DNA from: Paraflavitalea soli
Lineage (GTDB): Bacteria > Bacteroidota > Bacteroidia > Chitinophagales > Chitinophagaceae
NCBI RefSeq assembly: GCF_003555545.1
Contig: NZ_CP032157.1
Span: forward strand, 3,414,546 to 3,478,545
DNA: 64,000 nt
Direction of reading: 5' to 3'
Below the pieces are notes generated by a model. It searched no databases and was not told the origin of the DNA. It worked only from the letters and a program-made list of their open reading frames with translations. The translations under genes were made by a program, and so were the position numbers. Positions 9,645-18,248 of the stretch are shown here, piece after piece; within the stretch, counting starts at the first letter, position 1, and the number at the start of each line of letters is the position of its first letter.

Positions 9645-10094
9645 AATGCATATTTATTGTGCTGCATACAGACAAATGCCATATACCTACGCACGTTAAT
9701 GGATAAATATTACCCCTTATGCTATACAAACCTGTACAGACATAAAGAGCCCGTTTTTTCTCCATAGGAGAGCGTAGGTTTAATGACCAATGGTACTTGA
9801 CGAGTGCTGCCTCCTGGGAATCAGCAACACTGCTTAGTGTTCTCCATTAAGAAGATGAACCACAATTCAAAACTACAGGTCTCAAAGACTTAGAGACCGG
9901 TTGTAGCCAGGCTTCTACCTGAGCAGGTGACAGCCAACGAGGAGCGCCGGGCGGCGCGTGTTGCTTTTGTATTAATACAAAAATATCTTTTTTCTAAAAT
10001 CTGCAAAAAAAGTTTTCAGCGTACGGTAACAGGTATGCTTACTTAAAAACAAGCAGGATAAAGGAATTGGTGTACTTTAGTCCCCTACTAACCA
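9645..10094. other. Intergenic region before DUF5995 gene
   Basis: No gene seen. It holds one copy of the GGTTTAATG repeat (9776-9788) and an AT-rich stretch at 9960-10020. TACTTTAG at 10073-10080 is close to the Bacteroidota -7 consensus TAnnTTTG and is placed to serve the DUF5995 gene. Confidence 0.4.
10073..10080 (+). promoter_or_regulatory. Possible -7 promoter element
   Basis: TACTTTAG differs from the Bacteroidota -7 consensus TAnnTTTG only in the last base. The next ATG is at 10095, which would leave a very short leader; the in-frame ATG at 10107 fits better. No clear -33 element seen. Confidence 0.3.
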
Positions 10095-10925
10095 TTGCAA
10101 GCGCTTATGCCTTTAGCCAAAATTATCCCGGGCAGGCCGGCCCAAACCATCGACGAGGTAATCCAGCAACTGGAACAATTGATCGCGGAATGTATCGACA
10201 CCAATGACCGCATCGGCTATTTCGCGGCGCTCTATCACAAGGTTACCGTGCGGGTGAGAGAAGGCATTCTCAACCAGGAGTTTGACAATGGCGCTCGCAT
10301 GGAAAGACTGGATGTCATTTTTGCCAACCGCTATTTATGGGCTGTACAACAATACAGGAATCAGCAAGCGCCCTCCGGCTCCTGGCAGGCAGCTTTTGAT
10401 GCCACCCAACAAAGAAGCACCTTGGTACTGCAACACCTGTTACTGGGTATGAATGCCCATATCAACCTTGATCTGGGCATTGCCGCCGTAGAAGCCGCCA
10501 ACCGAAATGACCTGCGCAGCATCCGCAATGATTTCAACGCCATCAATACCATCCTGGGTTCCCTGATCTTTGAAGTAATGAACGAGATCAACCGCGTATC
10601 TCCCCTACTCTCCCTCTTTGGCTTCCATGCCACCAACGAATCGATCCTCATCCAGTTTAGCATTACCAATGCCCGCGATGGCGCCTGGAGTTTTGCGGAA
10701 GACCTCAGCAGCAAGATCGGCAAGCCAACCTGGGAATGGACGCAATGCATCAACAACCGCGATGGCATCATCCAAAAGCTAGGGCTCTCCCTCTTAAAAC
10801 CTAAAGGCCTTATCCGCATCACCATGTGGATCATTCACCTGTTTGAATGGAAAAACCCGGCCAGGGTGATCAGGGCATTTTATAAGTATGAGAAGAAGTA
10901 CATTACTGTAAATACAGAAGCTTAA
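10095..10925 (+). CDS. DUF5995 family protein
   Basis: 276 residues (272 if translation starts at the in-frame ATG at 10107, MPLAKIIPG). No signal peptide. The conserved look of DUF5995 is clear: an early YFAALYHKVTVRVREGI segment, FANRYLWAVQQY, LVLQHLLLGMNAHINLDLGI near residue 120, and the NDFNAINTILG segment. Members are soluble helical proteins of unknown function found in many Bacteroidota. It points toward the sigma gene and ends 9 nt from that gene's stop, so the two transcripts converge. It separates a sigma factor from its probable FecR, which may mean insertion into an older sigma-FecR unit. Confidence 0.85.
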   Translation: MQALMPLAKIIPGRPAQTIDEVIQQLEQLIAECIDTNDRIGYFAALYHKVTVRVREGILNQEFDNGARMERLDVIFANRYLWAVQQYRNQQAPSGSWQAAFDATQQRSTLVLQHLLLGMNAHINLDLGIAAVEAANRNDLRSIRNDFNAINTILGSLIFEVMNEINRVSPLLSLFGFHATNESILIQFSITNARDGAWSFAEDLSSKIGKPTWEWTQCINNRDGIIQKLGLSLLKPKGLIRITMWIIHLFEWKNPARVIRAFYKYEKKYITVNTEA

Positions 10926-10934
10926 GCTGCAATC

Positions 10935-11564
10935 TTAATCTTCCACCGCACACAGCACCGCAAAAAAGTGTAGCAATAAAGCTACTGGCAGGATATTCTT
11001 TTTCAGCAACGCCGATTTTAACATCGCCACGGCCTTCGTCTTTTGATTGCGCACCGTTTGTTCGGAGATATTCAATGCTTCAGCTATTTCACGGGTAGTA
11101 AGGCGGTCAAAGAAATATAAATTAAAAACCTGGCGACACCGTTCAGGCAATTCACGCACCTGCACGTAGAGCTGTTGAATGTATTCCGCGTACATCATGT
11201 CATAATCGTCGCGGTTCATCTCATGTACGTAATCGGAGGTATAGAGGATCTCCTTGTGGATGCGCGTATGGATCTCCTGGCTGCGGAGGTGATCGTAACA
11301 GGAATTCCTGACCGTCACATACAGGAAGGAACGGATACTCGGTACATTGTCAAAATTGTGCCGCAGTGCCCATAGCTTGGCAAAGGTTTCCGATACAATA
11401 TCCTCTGAAAGGAGGTCATTCTTTACCAACTGATTGGCAAAATAGACCAGGGATTTATAGTTGTTTTTCCAAAGTAACCCAAGGGCGCCTTGCGCAACCT
11501 GCTCTTCATCCCTAAAAGCGGCTGCCAATTGCACTTCGTTATTGATCTCAGAAGGAATCATCAT
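10935..11564 (-). CDS. ECF sigma-70 factor, FecI-like
   Basis: 209 residues. Sigma region 2 is visible at the segment SEDIVSETFAKLWALRHNFD and the following RSFLYVTVRNSCYDHLR. Region 4 carries the helix-turn-helix LTTREIAEALNISEQTVRNQ. It should direct RNA polymerase to the SusC/SusD promoter when released by the FecR protein at 8050-9267. The C-terminus runs past region 4 into a hydrophobic segment (LPVALLLHFFAVLCAV). All five sigma factors in the window share such a tail. It lies upstream of FecR on the same strand but is not adjacent to it. Confidence 0.93.
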   Translation of the reverse strand: MMIPSEINNEVQLAAAFRDEEQVAQGALGLLWKNNYKSLVYFANQLVKNDLLSEDIVSETFAKLWALRHNFDNVPSIRSFLYVTVRNSCYDHLRSQEIHTRIHKEILYTSDYVHEMNRDDYDMMYAEYIQQLYVQVRELPERCRQVFNLYFFDRLTTREIAEALNISEQTVRNQKTKAVAMLKSALLKKNILPVALLLHFFAVLCAVED

Positions 11565-12023
11565 TCTCTCTCAGCTATTAATCTAAACCATTAAAAAAAA
11601 ACGATAATTGAATGTACAGAGCCGCTGTACTACATAAAAAGGATAGCGTCTATCTTTTTCCTTCACCGTAAGGGCAAAAGAACATAATAGCCAATCAACG
11701 GGCTTTTAGCAGGGGGATCGTATTCAGTATGATGTAGGTTTAATGGTTGATCCTAAGAGGAAATGACTCACGGCAAGCAATGTTACTCGAAAAAACCGTA
11801 TTTGAGAAATCTACCCGCTCTTTTTTACCAATGCTTTCAATAGGGATTGAATATCAAAAACTTACATTAAAAAGGCATAACCTCGCCCCCAAATTTATCT
11901 GTATGGTTATTGTGCATGGCTATACGTTTCATTTTAAGAGATATCAGTTTAAAAAGAAACCTGAGAGGTAAAGAACCTAGGCAAAAAAATAATCTAGACG
12001 ACTATTAAAAACAAATTTGAGCT
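11565..12023. other. Intergenic region, divergent
   Basis: About 460 nt between the minus-strand sigma gene and the plus-strand thioredoxin-like gene. It has one GGTTTAATGG repeat copy (11736-11748) and a weak GATAG-CGT-CTATC-TTTTT hairpin near 11642-11659. A 74-codon frame at 11747-11971 has no recognisable features and is not called. Confidence 0.4.
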
Positions 12024-13352
12024 ATGAAACATGTATTCTTTTTATTGTTCATGCTTCCATTATTGGCCAATGCTCAAATGGCATCGGGCGGCAACACCTT
12101 CCTACAGCATGAGCCAGGGGTCAAGTGGGTACAAAATATGAACTGGCAGGAAATTAAAACCCAGGCAAAAGCCCAGCACAAGTACATTTTTGTAGATTGT
12201 AATGCTACCTGGTGTAAGCCTTGCAAAATAATGGACAAGGATGTTTTCCCAAACGATACGATAGCAAACCTGATCAATAACAATTTCCTTGCCGTAAAAG
12301 TCCAGGTTGATACAAGCAAAAATGACGATGCTACGACTCGCAATTTGTATGCAGCTGCCCGAGAATTTGAAAGGCAATATAAAGTAACTGGAGTGCCTAC
12401 TTTCCTCTTTTTTTCACCAGATGGAGAGATCGTTCATAAAGATGCCGGAGCTAAGAAAGTTGGTGAATTCATTAGTTTGGTGCAAAATGCTTTGAATCCT
12501 TCGATGCAGAATTATACCTTAATACAAGACAGCAGAGCAGGAAGGATAGATTATAATTTGCTCCCCTTGGTCATTAAACAATTTCGGGAACTAGGTGATA
12601 AAGACCTGGCCATTGAACAGGCAAGATCATATATGAAAAATTACCTGGAACAATTGCCGGAAAATTTGTTTGCAGCAAAGTCGAATCAGGTTTTCTTGAT
12701 TGAGAATCAACAGATGTTGACTTCGCAAGACAGGATTTACTCCTTGTCTAAGGAAAAACCTGCATTAATTGATAGTGTCTTGTATTTCTTTGGCGCAGGA
12801 ATCGCGGGTAAAATTATTAAAAGCATAACTATAAATGAAAATGTAGTTCCGCCCATTGAATTGGCGAAAAAAAGCAACTTGGAACCTGATTGGAATGAAA
12901 TAAGGGAGGCTGTTGTTCAGAAGGTTGATTCTGTGAAAACAGCAGACATATTGCTGGATGCTCAATTGTATTGGTATGCAACAAAAAAAAATTGGGTTAA
13001 GTATTCTCATTATTATTTTATTCGGGCCAATCAGACTGATCTTACCAAAATATCTTCCAAGGAATTACAGATCTTTCAGCTGAATACTTTTGCCTGGGAT
13101 CTGTTCCTATATAGTCATGATAAAAACCACTTGGAAAAAGCCTTAATTTGGGTAGACGAAGCAATTAAATTGAAGGAACAGGATGATCCTGGCTTGCTGG
13201 ATACCAAGGCTAATTTATTATACAAGCTTGGCAGAAAAAAACAAGCCATTCCGATTCAGGAAAAGGCTGCGTCGCTTATGAAGAGGCAAAATTCTGAAAT
13301 ACATATCGCCCTCGAAAAAATGAAAAGAGGACTTCCTACTTGGGAAAATTAA
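12024..13352 (+). CDS. Periplasmic thioredoxin-like protein with helical C-terminal half
   Basis: 442 residues. A signal peptide (about 1-18, ends LLANAQ) and a thioredoxin-fold domain (about 35-155) with the redox motif C64-K-P-C67 in NATWCKPCKIM and the cis-proline loop GVPTFLFF. The remaining 280 residues are helical and contain TPR-like text near the end (LLDTKANLLYKLGRKKQAI). Such proteins reduce or rearrange disulfides in exported proteins. The C-terminal half may bind the substrate. The gene is AT-rich, unlike its right neighbour, and stands alone on the plus strand. It is convergent with the MG2 gene after 49 nt. Confidence 0.8.
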   Translation: MKHVFFLLFMLPLLANAQMASGGNTFLQHEPGVKWVQNMNWQEIKTQAKAQHKYIFVDCNATWCKPCKIMDKDVFPNDTIANLINNNFLAVKVQVDTSKNDDATTRNLYAAAREFERQYKVTGVPTFLFFSPDGEIVHKDAGAKKVGEFISLVQNALNPSMQNYTLIQDSRAGRIDYNLLPLVIKQFRELGDKDLAIEQARSYMKNYLEQLPENLFAAKSNQVFLIENQQMLTSQDRIYSLSKEKPALIDSVLYFFGAGIAGKIIKSITINENVVPPIELAKKSNLEPDWNEIREAVVQKVDSVKTADILLDAQLYWYATKKNWVKYSHYYFIRANQTDLTKISSKELQIFQLNTFAWDLFLYSHDKNHLEKALIWVDEAIKLKEQDDPGLLDTKANLLYKLGRKKQAIPIQEKAASLMKRQNSEIHIALEKMKRGLPTWEN

Positions 13353-13401
13353 TATATGTGAGATTCTTTAGTTACTATGGGAAGTCTTTTTTATATCTCA
13401 C

Positions 13402-15882
13402 CTACTCGATAACCCTGAAGGATGTCCTGGCACTTAGGGGGCCTTCATCGCTATAACCCTGTAATACGCAGGTAAACCGGCCATCGAGGTCATTGGTGGA
13501 GAACTGGAGGCTAGCCTCCCCTTTTTCGTTGGTGATGGTTTTATAGGACCAAAACAGTGTAGACAATACTTCGGGCGCAGCAGGATTGAATTTAGTGTAA
13601 TCCGCCACGTAAAATTCTTTGGGGTAACTGATGCCATTCACCAGTTTCACAAAGCTGCCCGCTTCGCCAGGGCCATTCAACTCACAACCCATATACCGTA
13701 CCGGGAACCCGTTGTTGTAATTATACCTGGCCCCCGTTACCGGGGCATAGCCTATAGGATGGTTATTACAATTGAGAATATTATTCATGCATACCCAATC
13801 CCGGCAGGTAACGCTCCTGAAAAAAGGAATGGCTTCCAGGTCATCTTTCTTTTTAGCCGTTACAAATACCGCCGGCATGGCTTTTTTGAGCAGCTGTTGC
13901 TCCAGGTAAGAAAGTTCAGCTGGTATATAGTTGGCAGCAGGATAATCAGCCCTGGATAAACGGGTGTCAATATTTTCATTTCCTGGATGTATCTCCACCT
14001 CATAATTCTTGCTTTTATTGGTACTGCCACAAAGCAGCAAAGTCACCTTTTGTCCCGGATCGACCTTCAACAGATCATAGGGCAATTCGAAACGTCCTGT
14101 AGCATCTGTTACAAAAGTTTGACTGTTCCTGCCGCTCATCAATGCCATCCGCACGGGCTTTTTTACCGGCTGCCTGTTAAAATATACAATGCCGGTGTCA
14201 TTGCTCAAGGCAGTCACCACCAGACCCTGTTTTGCGGTATTGATATCACTTTCCCATTTGTACTTTGTCCAGTACCTGGTAAGTAATACCCGTTCAATTT
14301 GCTCCGCCTCATCAAACCACCTGCCACCAGGCATGGCGCTCATACCCGGCAGGAAGCGATCAAACTGGTTGAAACGTACAATATCCATCGCACGGGTACT
14401 ATCCAGGCGGGAAGCCATTACGCAGGCAAGTGAGAAAAAGGATTGTACTGGCTGCCCTTTACTATTGGTCACCTTCACATTCAGTTGCACCTTCGACCGG
14501 TGGTGATAGGTAGTGGAGTCCACGCTGATGGCTATCCTCAGCGGTTCAGACCTTTGGATATATACCGCACGCTCAGCTTTAGGCACACCATCTTTGGTGA
14601 AAAGGGTAAGCGTAACAACCCCCTCTGGCATATCTGCAGCAGACAGGCGTAAGCTTGCCGGTTTGTTGGGGAGTACAACACTGGCAGCATAAAAGACAGT
14701 CCGGTAATTATGGGCCAGTAAATGACAAGTATCCCCGGATGCCCCACCTATTTCAACGGAAATAGTATTGTTCTTAACAACCGCATTACCTACATGCACA
14801 CTAAATCCCGCTGGTTCTATCTTTGGAAACTTATAAGCTACTCCAGCGTAGGCATCGTCTAATTTAAGCGTGTATGTTTTACCATACAATGGAGTAAATG
14901 CTATGATACCAGTCCCAAGGCGATCGGTAATGAAAGAAGAGACTGGCTGATCATCTTCCAGCAACTGTCCTCCTGTAGCTAAAGGTTCATTATTGGCATT
15001 CTTTATTTCAACACCTATATAACTCTTGCTATTATTAACCAATGCCCCCCCTTCAGGGTATAGATATACGTAAGCCGAATCATTACGCTGCGGCACAACA
15101 TGTCTTATGACCGGTTGTTCTCCCTGCCCCGCAACAATTGCCGGCAAAGAGGCCGGCTTGCCGGCTTGAACATCTTTTGCAACAGCAGTAGCTTCTCCGA
15201 ACGAGTAGTTTTTATCGTAATCGCCATTCGATCTTACTTCCTCTGTATTTGTATTTAGGAATGGACCACCGCTTGCCAGCCTATCATCAACGGAATTCAC
15301 TTTGGGAGTAGGTAAAGGGGGTTCAATGTCCACTTTAGAAGGTGCAACCTTTGCCAACTTAAACAAAGGCGGGTCCGCAGTCTTGAGGGTGATGGCCTGC
15401 TGGAATACGAAATGGTCCTGGTGGGTAGAATACGTATTTGTATAGGCAAGTAACCGGTATAGAGATCCGGGAAGACTATCAGGCAGGAACAAACTGCCGC
15501 CGCCAAGTCCATGATCCAGCACAAACCGGTCAGAGGCTACAATTTTTTTGGAACTTTCTTCTACGAGCAAGACATATAAGGTATTTTGTTCTACAGTACC
15601 GGGCAAACTATTCAGCACATAAGCTGTGAACCAGATGTTCTCATTATGCAAATAAACACTCTTGTCCACATGCAGATAGAGGTCAACCTGTTGCCGGCTG
15701 GTGGCATATCGGTCCAGCTGCGCGGTGAGCCTCTGCAAAACACTGGTATCAGGTTGCTGCGCTATAAGATTAGGAGAAGCGGATAAGAAGAAGAGTAGAT
15801 ACAAACATCGCTTGGCGATTGAATGGTTTTTCGAATGTTGATTACTGTCTTTTTCTTTCGAAGGATTGGATTGGATTTTCAT
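13402..15882 (-). CDS. MG2-domain surface protein (macroglobulin-like, Bacteroidota type)
   Basis: 826 residues from the ATG at 15882; the open frame extends to 15939, but the later Met has an AGAAAG upstream and begins a better signal region (AKRCLYLLFFLSASPNLIAQ). The N-terminal part carries the typical DKSVYLHNENIWFTAY segment of MG2/carboxypeptidase-like domains, found in large Bacteroidota exported proteins near TonB systems. A further beta-sandwich region lies at about 430-500 (YHHRSKVQLNVKVTNSKGQP). The C-terminus (SLQFSTNDLDGRFTCVLQGY) matches the closing domain of the same family. Related proteins often also have a TonB-receptor plug; I see none here. Role unknown, probably envelope-associated. 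Confidence 0.75.
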   Translation of the reverse strand: MKIQSNPSKEKDSNQHSKNHSIAKRCLYLLFFLSASPNLIAQQPDTSVLQRLTAQLDRYATSRQQVDLYLHVDKSVYLHNENIWFTAYVLNSLPGTVEQNTLYVLLVEESSKKIVASDRFVLDHGLGGGSLFLPDSLPGSLYRLLAYTNTYSTHQDHFVFQQAITLKTADPPLFKLAKVAPSKVDIEPPLPTPKVNSVDDRLASGGPFLNTNTEEVRSNGDYDKNYSFGEATAVAKDVQAGKPASLPAIVAGQGEQPVIRHVVPQRNDSAYVYLYPEGGALVNNSKSYIGVEIKNANNEPLATGGQLLEDDQPVSSFITDRLGTGIIAFTPLYGKTYTLKLDDAYAGVAYKFPKIEPAGFSVHVGNAVVKNNTISVEIGGASGDTCHLLAHNYRTVFYAASVVLPNKPASLRLSAADMPEGVVTLTLFTKDGVPKAERAVYIQRSEPLRIAISVDSTTYHHRSKVQLNVKVTNSKGQPVQSFFSLACVMASRLDSTRAMDIVRFNQFDRFLPGMSAMPGGRWFDEAEQIERVLLTRYWTKYKWESDINTAKQGLVVTALSNDTGIVYFNRQPVKKPVRMALMSGRNSQTFVTDATGRFELPYDLLKVDPGQKVTLLLCGSTNKSKNYEVEIHPGNENIDTRLSRADYPAANYIPAELSYLEQQLLKKAMPAVFVTAKKKDDLEAIPFFRSVTCRDWVCMNNILNCNNHPIGYAPVTGARYNYNNGFPVRYMGCELNGPGEAGSFVKLVNGISYPKEFYVADYTKFNPAAPEVLSTLFWSYKTITNEKGEASLQFSTNDLDGRFTCVLQGYSDEGPLSARTSFRVIE

Positions 15883-15939
15883 GCCACTTTCTTTTCGTTG
15901 AAAAATCGGGTTGGCACTTTTCTGATCATACGGGCACAA

Positions 15940-16541
15940 ACTTCATGCCCGTATGATAATTTATCACCAGGCTTTACTTTATCACTATTCTTTATTAATA
16001 CATTTATCAGCGAGTCAATACAATGGGAGCTCGAAGCATAGCCACATTTTGTGTAACTATGACACATAACTTGAACAAAGACTTTTCTTTTATCAAATAA
16101 ACATTGGTTAGAAGAACGTACAATTAAGCCGGTTAATTGTATCCATATTAGGATGAGGCGCATTGAACAATGGGAGGGAGTTAGTTTTGATCTATATCAC
16201 GCTTGCTAACAGATGTTAGCAACTTTTGCAATTCCAGCAAGTTATGAAACCATTAACAGCATTTCCAAATTTTTTTTATAACGTTTTAATTACTATATGT
16301 GGATAACCTTAGCAGGAAACGCTGCGCCCGACCAGCATTCAACATCCAGGCATATACCTGCTATATAACGATAAAGAAAAACCGAATATCACTTGCAATA
16401 TAACCCGTCATGATCTATACTGACGCCCAAAAATCCGAATTATTACAGCCGGTTAACACTAAATGCTGAAAGGATAGTTAAAGCCCTTGTTTATTCGTTC
16501 CACCTATTACCATTGTTAAAAAAACAGCGCAATTAAAACAA
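15940..16541. other. Intergenic region, divergent
   Basis: About 600 nt without a supported gene. A perfect inverted repeat TTGCTAAC-AGAT-GTTAGCAA lies at 16203-16222. The 94-codon minus-strand frame here overlaps the MG2 start and is rejected. Promoters for the MG2 gene (left) and the lipocalin-like gene (right) should be here. Confidence 0.45.
16203..16222. promoter_or_regulatory. Perfect 8-bp inverted repeat, possible operator
   Basis: TTGCTAAC, 4-nt spacer, GTTAGCAA. Its symmetry and place between divergent genes suit a dimeric repressor site. It has no T tract, so a terminator is less likely. No regulator gene sits beside it. Confidence 0.35.
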
Positions 16542-17036
16542 ATGACTATGACTATCCGCCTCTTATCTATTGTATTTTTTATGCAGGCTACCACTGCTTT
16601 TGCACAATCCGATCTGTCGGGCACCTGGGCTTTACAAAACAAACAACATGTGTCAGGACCTGACTACGCCAACGCGCTTCCCAAACAAATAACTATTAAC
16701 AAACAGGCAGATTCCCTGATCATTGAAAGCGTTAATATGGGCGCAGAGGGGCAGGATGTTACCAGCAAACAAGCAGTTGCTATCAATGGCAAATCTGTGA
16801 CTGGAGTAAGCCCCAGCCAAAGAAGGTTGATCAGAAGCATCAAATGGACAGAAGACAAAAAAGGGTTGATCCTGACCACCGTATTTTACAGGGTCGGTAA
16901 TCCCACTGAAATAGATTTCACCCGTATAGAGACTTTAAGCCTTTCTGCAGATGGCAAACAATTGAATATCGACAAGAAATCGGAGGAAACACAAAGTGAA
17001 ACCTGGCAGGTGAAAGGAGTCTATGCCAGGAAATAA
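16542..17036 (+). CDS. Secreted lipocalin-like hypothetical protein
   Basis: 164 residues. Signal peptide to about residue 21 (ATTAFAQ), then SDLSGTWAL, the opening motif of many lipocalin-like small beta-barrels, followed by alternating beta-strand text (KQITINKQADSLIIESV, TWQVKGVYARK). No catalytic motif. Probably a periplasmic or outer-leaflet binding protein of unknown ligand. It stands alone between the MG2 gene and the 255-residue unknown. Confidence 0.65.
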   Translation: MTMTIRLLSIVFFMQATTAFAQSDLSGTWALQNKQHVSGPDYANALPKQITINKQADSLIIESVNMGAEGQDVTSKQAVAINGKSVTGVSPSQRRLIRSIKWTEDKKGLILTTVFYRVGNPTEIDFTRIETLSLSADGKQLNIDKKSEETQSETWQVKGVYARK

Positions 17037-17077
17037 CACCCTTGGGGACAGATCAGATGTTAGGCCAAGCCACTTTT

Positions 17078-17845
17078 TCAGCGGGGCATGTTGGCCCGGA
17101 TAAGACTATTACAATAATAATATAGAACTGGCCTGGTAATACACAGCCAGGCCAGTTCTTCCTGCAACATGGATGCAATGCAAAAAAGGATCTTTCTTTT
17201 TGCGTGTTCATATAGCTGTATGCTTCCGACTGCCCTGGTTGTATGTGCTATGGGATCGTACAACTGAAAATATCGGCACAGGAAAGATAAATTACGGTGG
17301 AGGGCGATTGTTGAGTGACTCCAGGGACTGGCATAATTGGTCAGGAAAAAAGTAATTTCATTTTCAACCTCTCTGTAACGCAACTGTTTTTGCAAATGCC
17401 AATGCAAGAGAAAAAAGCCTTTCTCCCCTTCCAACTGGTAGTATTTGCTAATGTAAAACGGAAAGCGACTGTTTTGCAGGAGAGCCAAAAAATGTTGTTG
17501 GATATAATCTTCCACCGGCAGAAAAAAAATTTCGCCGGAGCCCAGACTGATGAGGAACATAAAAACCGGCGCTTCGCTTACCCGCGAATTGGTCATCAAG
17601 GCTCTGGGAATAGTAGTAAGCCTGCATAGGCCCTGCTCATCAAATTCGATGCGCTGCACCCATTTCACGCGGAACCATGCTGTGGCACCGTTTAGACCAT
17701 CACCGTCTTCTGCTATTTCCAACAGGCAATCAAGCCGGTCATCCCCTTCTGTAATGATCCGGACGAACCAATGCGGTGGCAATTTAGCCCCTAATAAGCG
17801 TAAGGCATCCTCAGCACCTGATGGCCCTGACTGATTGTATAACAT
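17078..17845 (-). CDS. Unknown protein with DUF4365-like N-terminal half
   Basis: 255 residues, no signal peptide. The N-terminal half follows the pattern of DUF4365, a restriction-endonuclease-like fold: PPHWFVRII, then D39 and E43 in DRLDCLLEI, then WFRVK with K61, then PVFMFLISLGSGEIFFLPVEDYI. This order (W-R, D..E, FxVK, then a strand and a YI/YW segment) fits a PD-(D/E)xK core, but residue spacing was judged by eye. The C-terminal half is unrecognised. DUF4365 proteins occur in or near defence genes. No partner gene is adjacent. Confidence 0.55.
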   Translation of the reverse strand: MLYNQSGPSGAEDALRLLGAKLPPHWFVRIITEGDDRLDCLLEIAEDGDGLNGATAWFRVKWVQRIEFDEQGLCRLTTIPRALMTNSRVSEAPVFMFLISLGSGEIFFLPVEDYIQQHFLALLQNSRFPFYISKYYQLEGEKGFFLLHWHLQKQLRYREVENEITFFLTNYASPWSHSTIALHRNLSFLCRYFQLYDPIAHTTRAVGSIQLYEHAKRKILFCIASMLQEELAWLCITRPVLYYYCNSLIRANMPR

Positions 17846-17935
17846 GTATTTTCTGATTCCTTAAAAATTGGTAACTTGTATCCAACGCAATGATGGAAGG
17901 TGCTCTCTCATTTACACACTGTAAAACCTTCTATT

Positions 17936-18247
17936 ATGAAAAAAAGGATGCTAGTGGCAGCAGCCACCATCGTATTGTTCTTCTATCCGGACAATACATC
18001 CTCCGCCCGCTATTCTCAGTCCAATGGGCAGTTAACCAATCTATTCGTTTACAGCTGGTATTATGATCAAGGCGGCACCGACCCTACCGGCACCTTAGCT
18101 ACGATCAGCGATGAGGTAGAATCTCTGAGAGAGATCTATTCCGGCTATGTATTTACCAGCACACCCACGATGGGATTAAGGGAGTTTGAGTTTGGATATT
18201 TCTCCTATTACCCCGCCGCAGTCATTTATACCAATATGCCCTGGTAG
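17936..18247 (+). CDS. Small secreted hypothetical protein
   Basis: 103 residues from the ATG at 17936, which begins a signal-like segment (MKKRMLVAAATIVLFFY). An upstream in-frame ATG at 17900 would spoil it. The mature part is aromatic (YSWYYDQGG, FEFGYFSYYPAAVIY) and has no cysteines. I recognise no family. It ends 2 nt from the stop of the convergent SusD gene. Confidence 0.5.
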   Translation: MKKRMLVAAATIVLFFYPDNTSSARYSQSNGQLTNLFVYSWYYDQGGTDPTGTLATISDEVESLREIYSGYVFTSTPTMGLREFEFGYFSYYPAAVIYTNMPW

Positions 18248-18248
18248 A

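Larger units (their letters stand above)
7486..11748. repeat. Dispersed short repeat AGGTTTAATGGT (five copies)
   Basis: The word GGTTTAATG occurs five times in non-coding DNA, at 7486, 7530, 8017, 9777 and 11737. The 7528-7542 and 8015-8029 copies share 15 exact bases (GAGGTTTAATGGTAT), and the 11736 copy shares 12. All are in the same orientation and all lie in gaps around the sigma/FecR/DUF5995 genes. The span given runs from first to last copy and includes genes. Function unknown. Confidence 0.55.

Noticed and set aside
11747-11971. 74-codon plus-strand frame
   Set aside because: Starts within a dispersed repeat copy and has no family resemblance or supporting start site.
15879-16163. 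94-codon minus-strand frame before the MG2 gene
   Set aside because: Overlaps the true MG2 start in another frame and lacks protein-like features.
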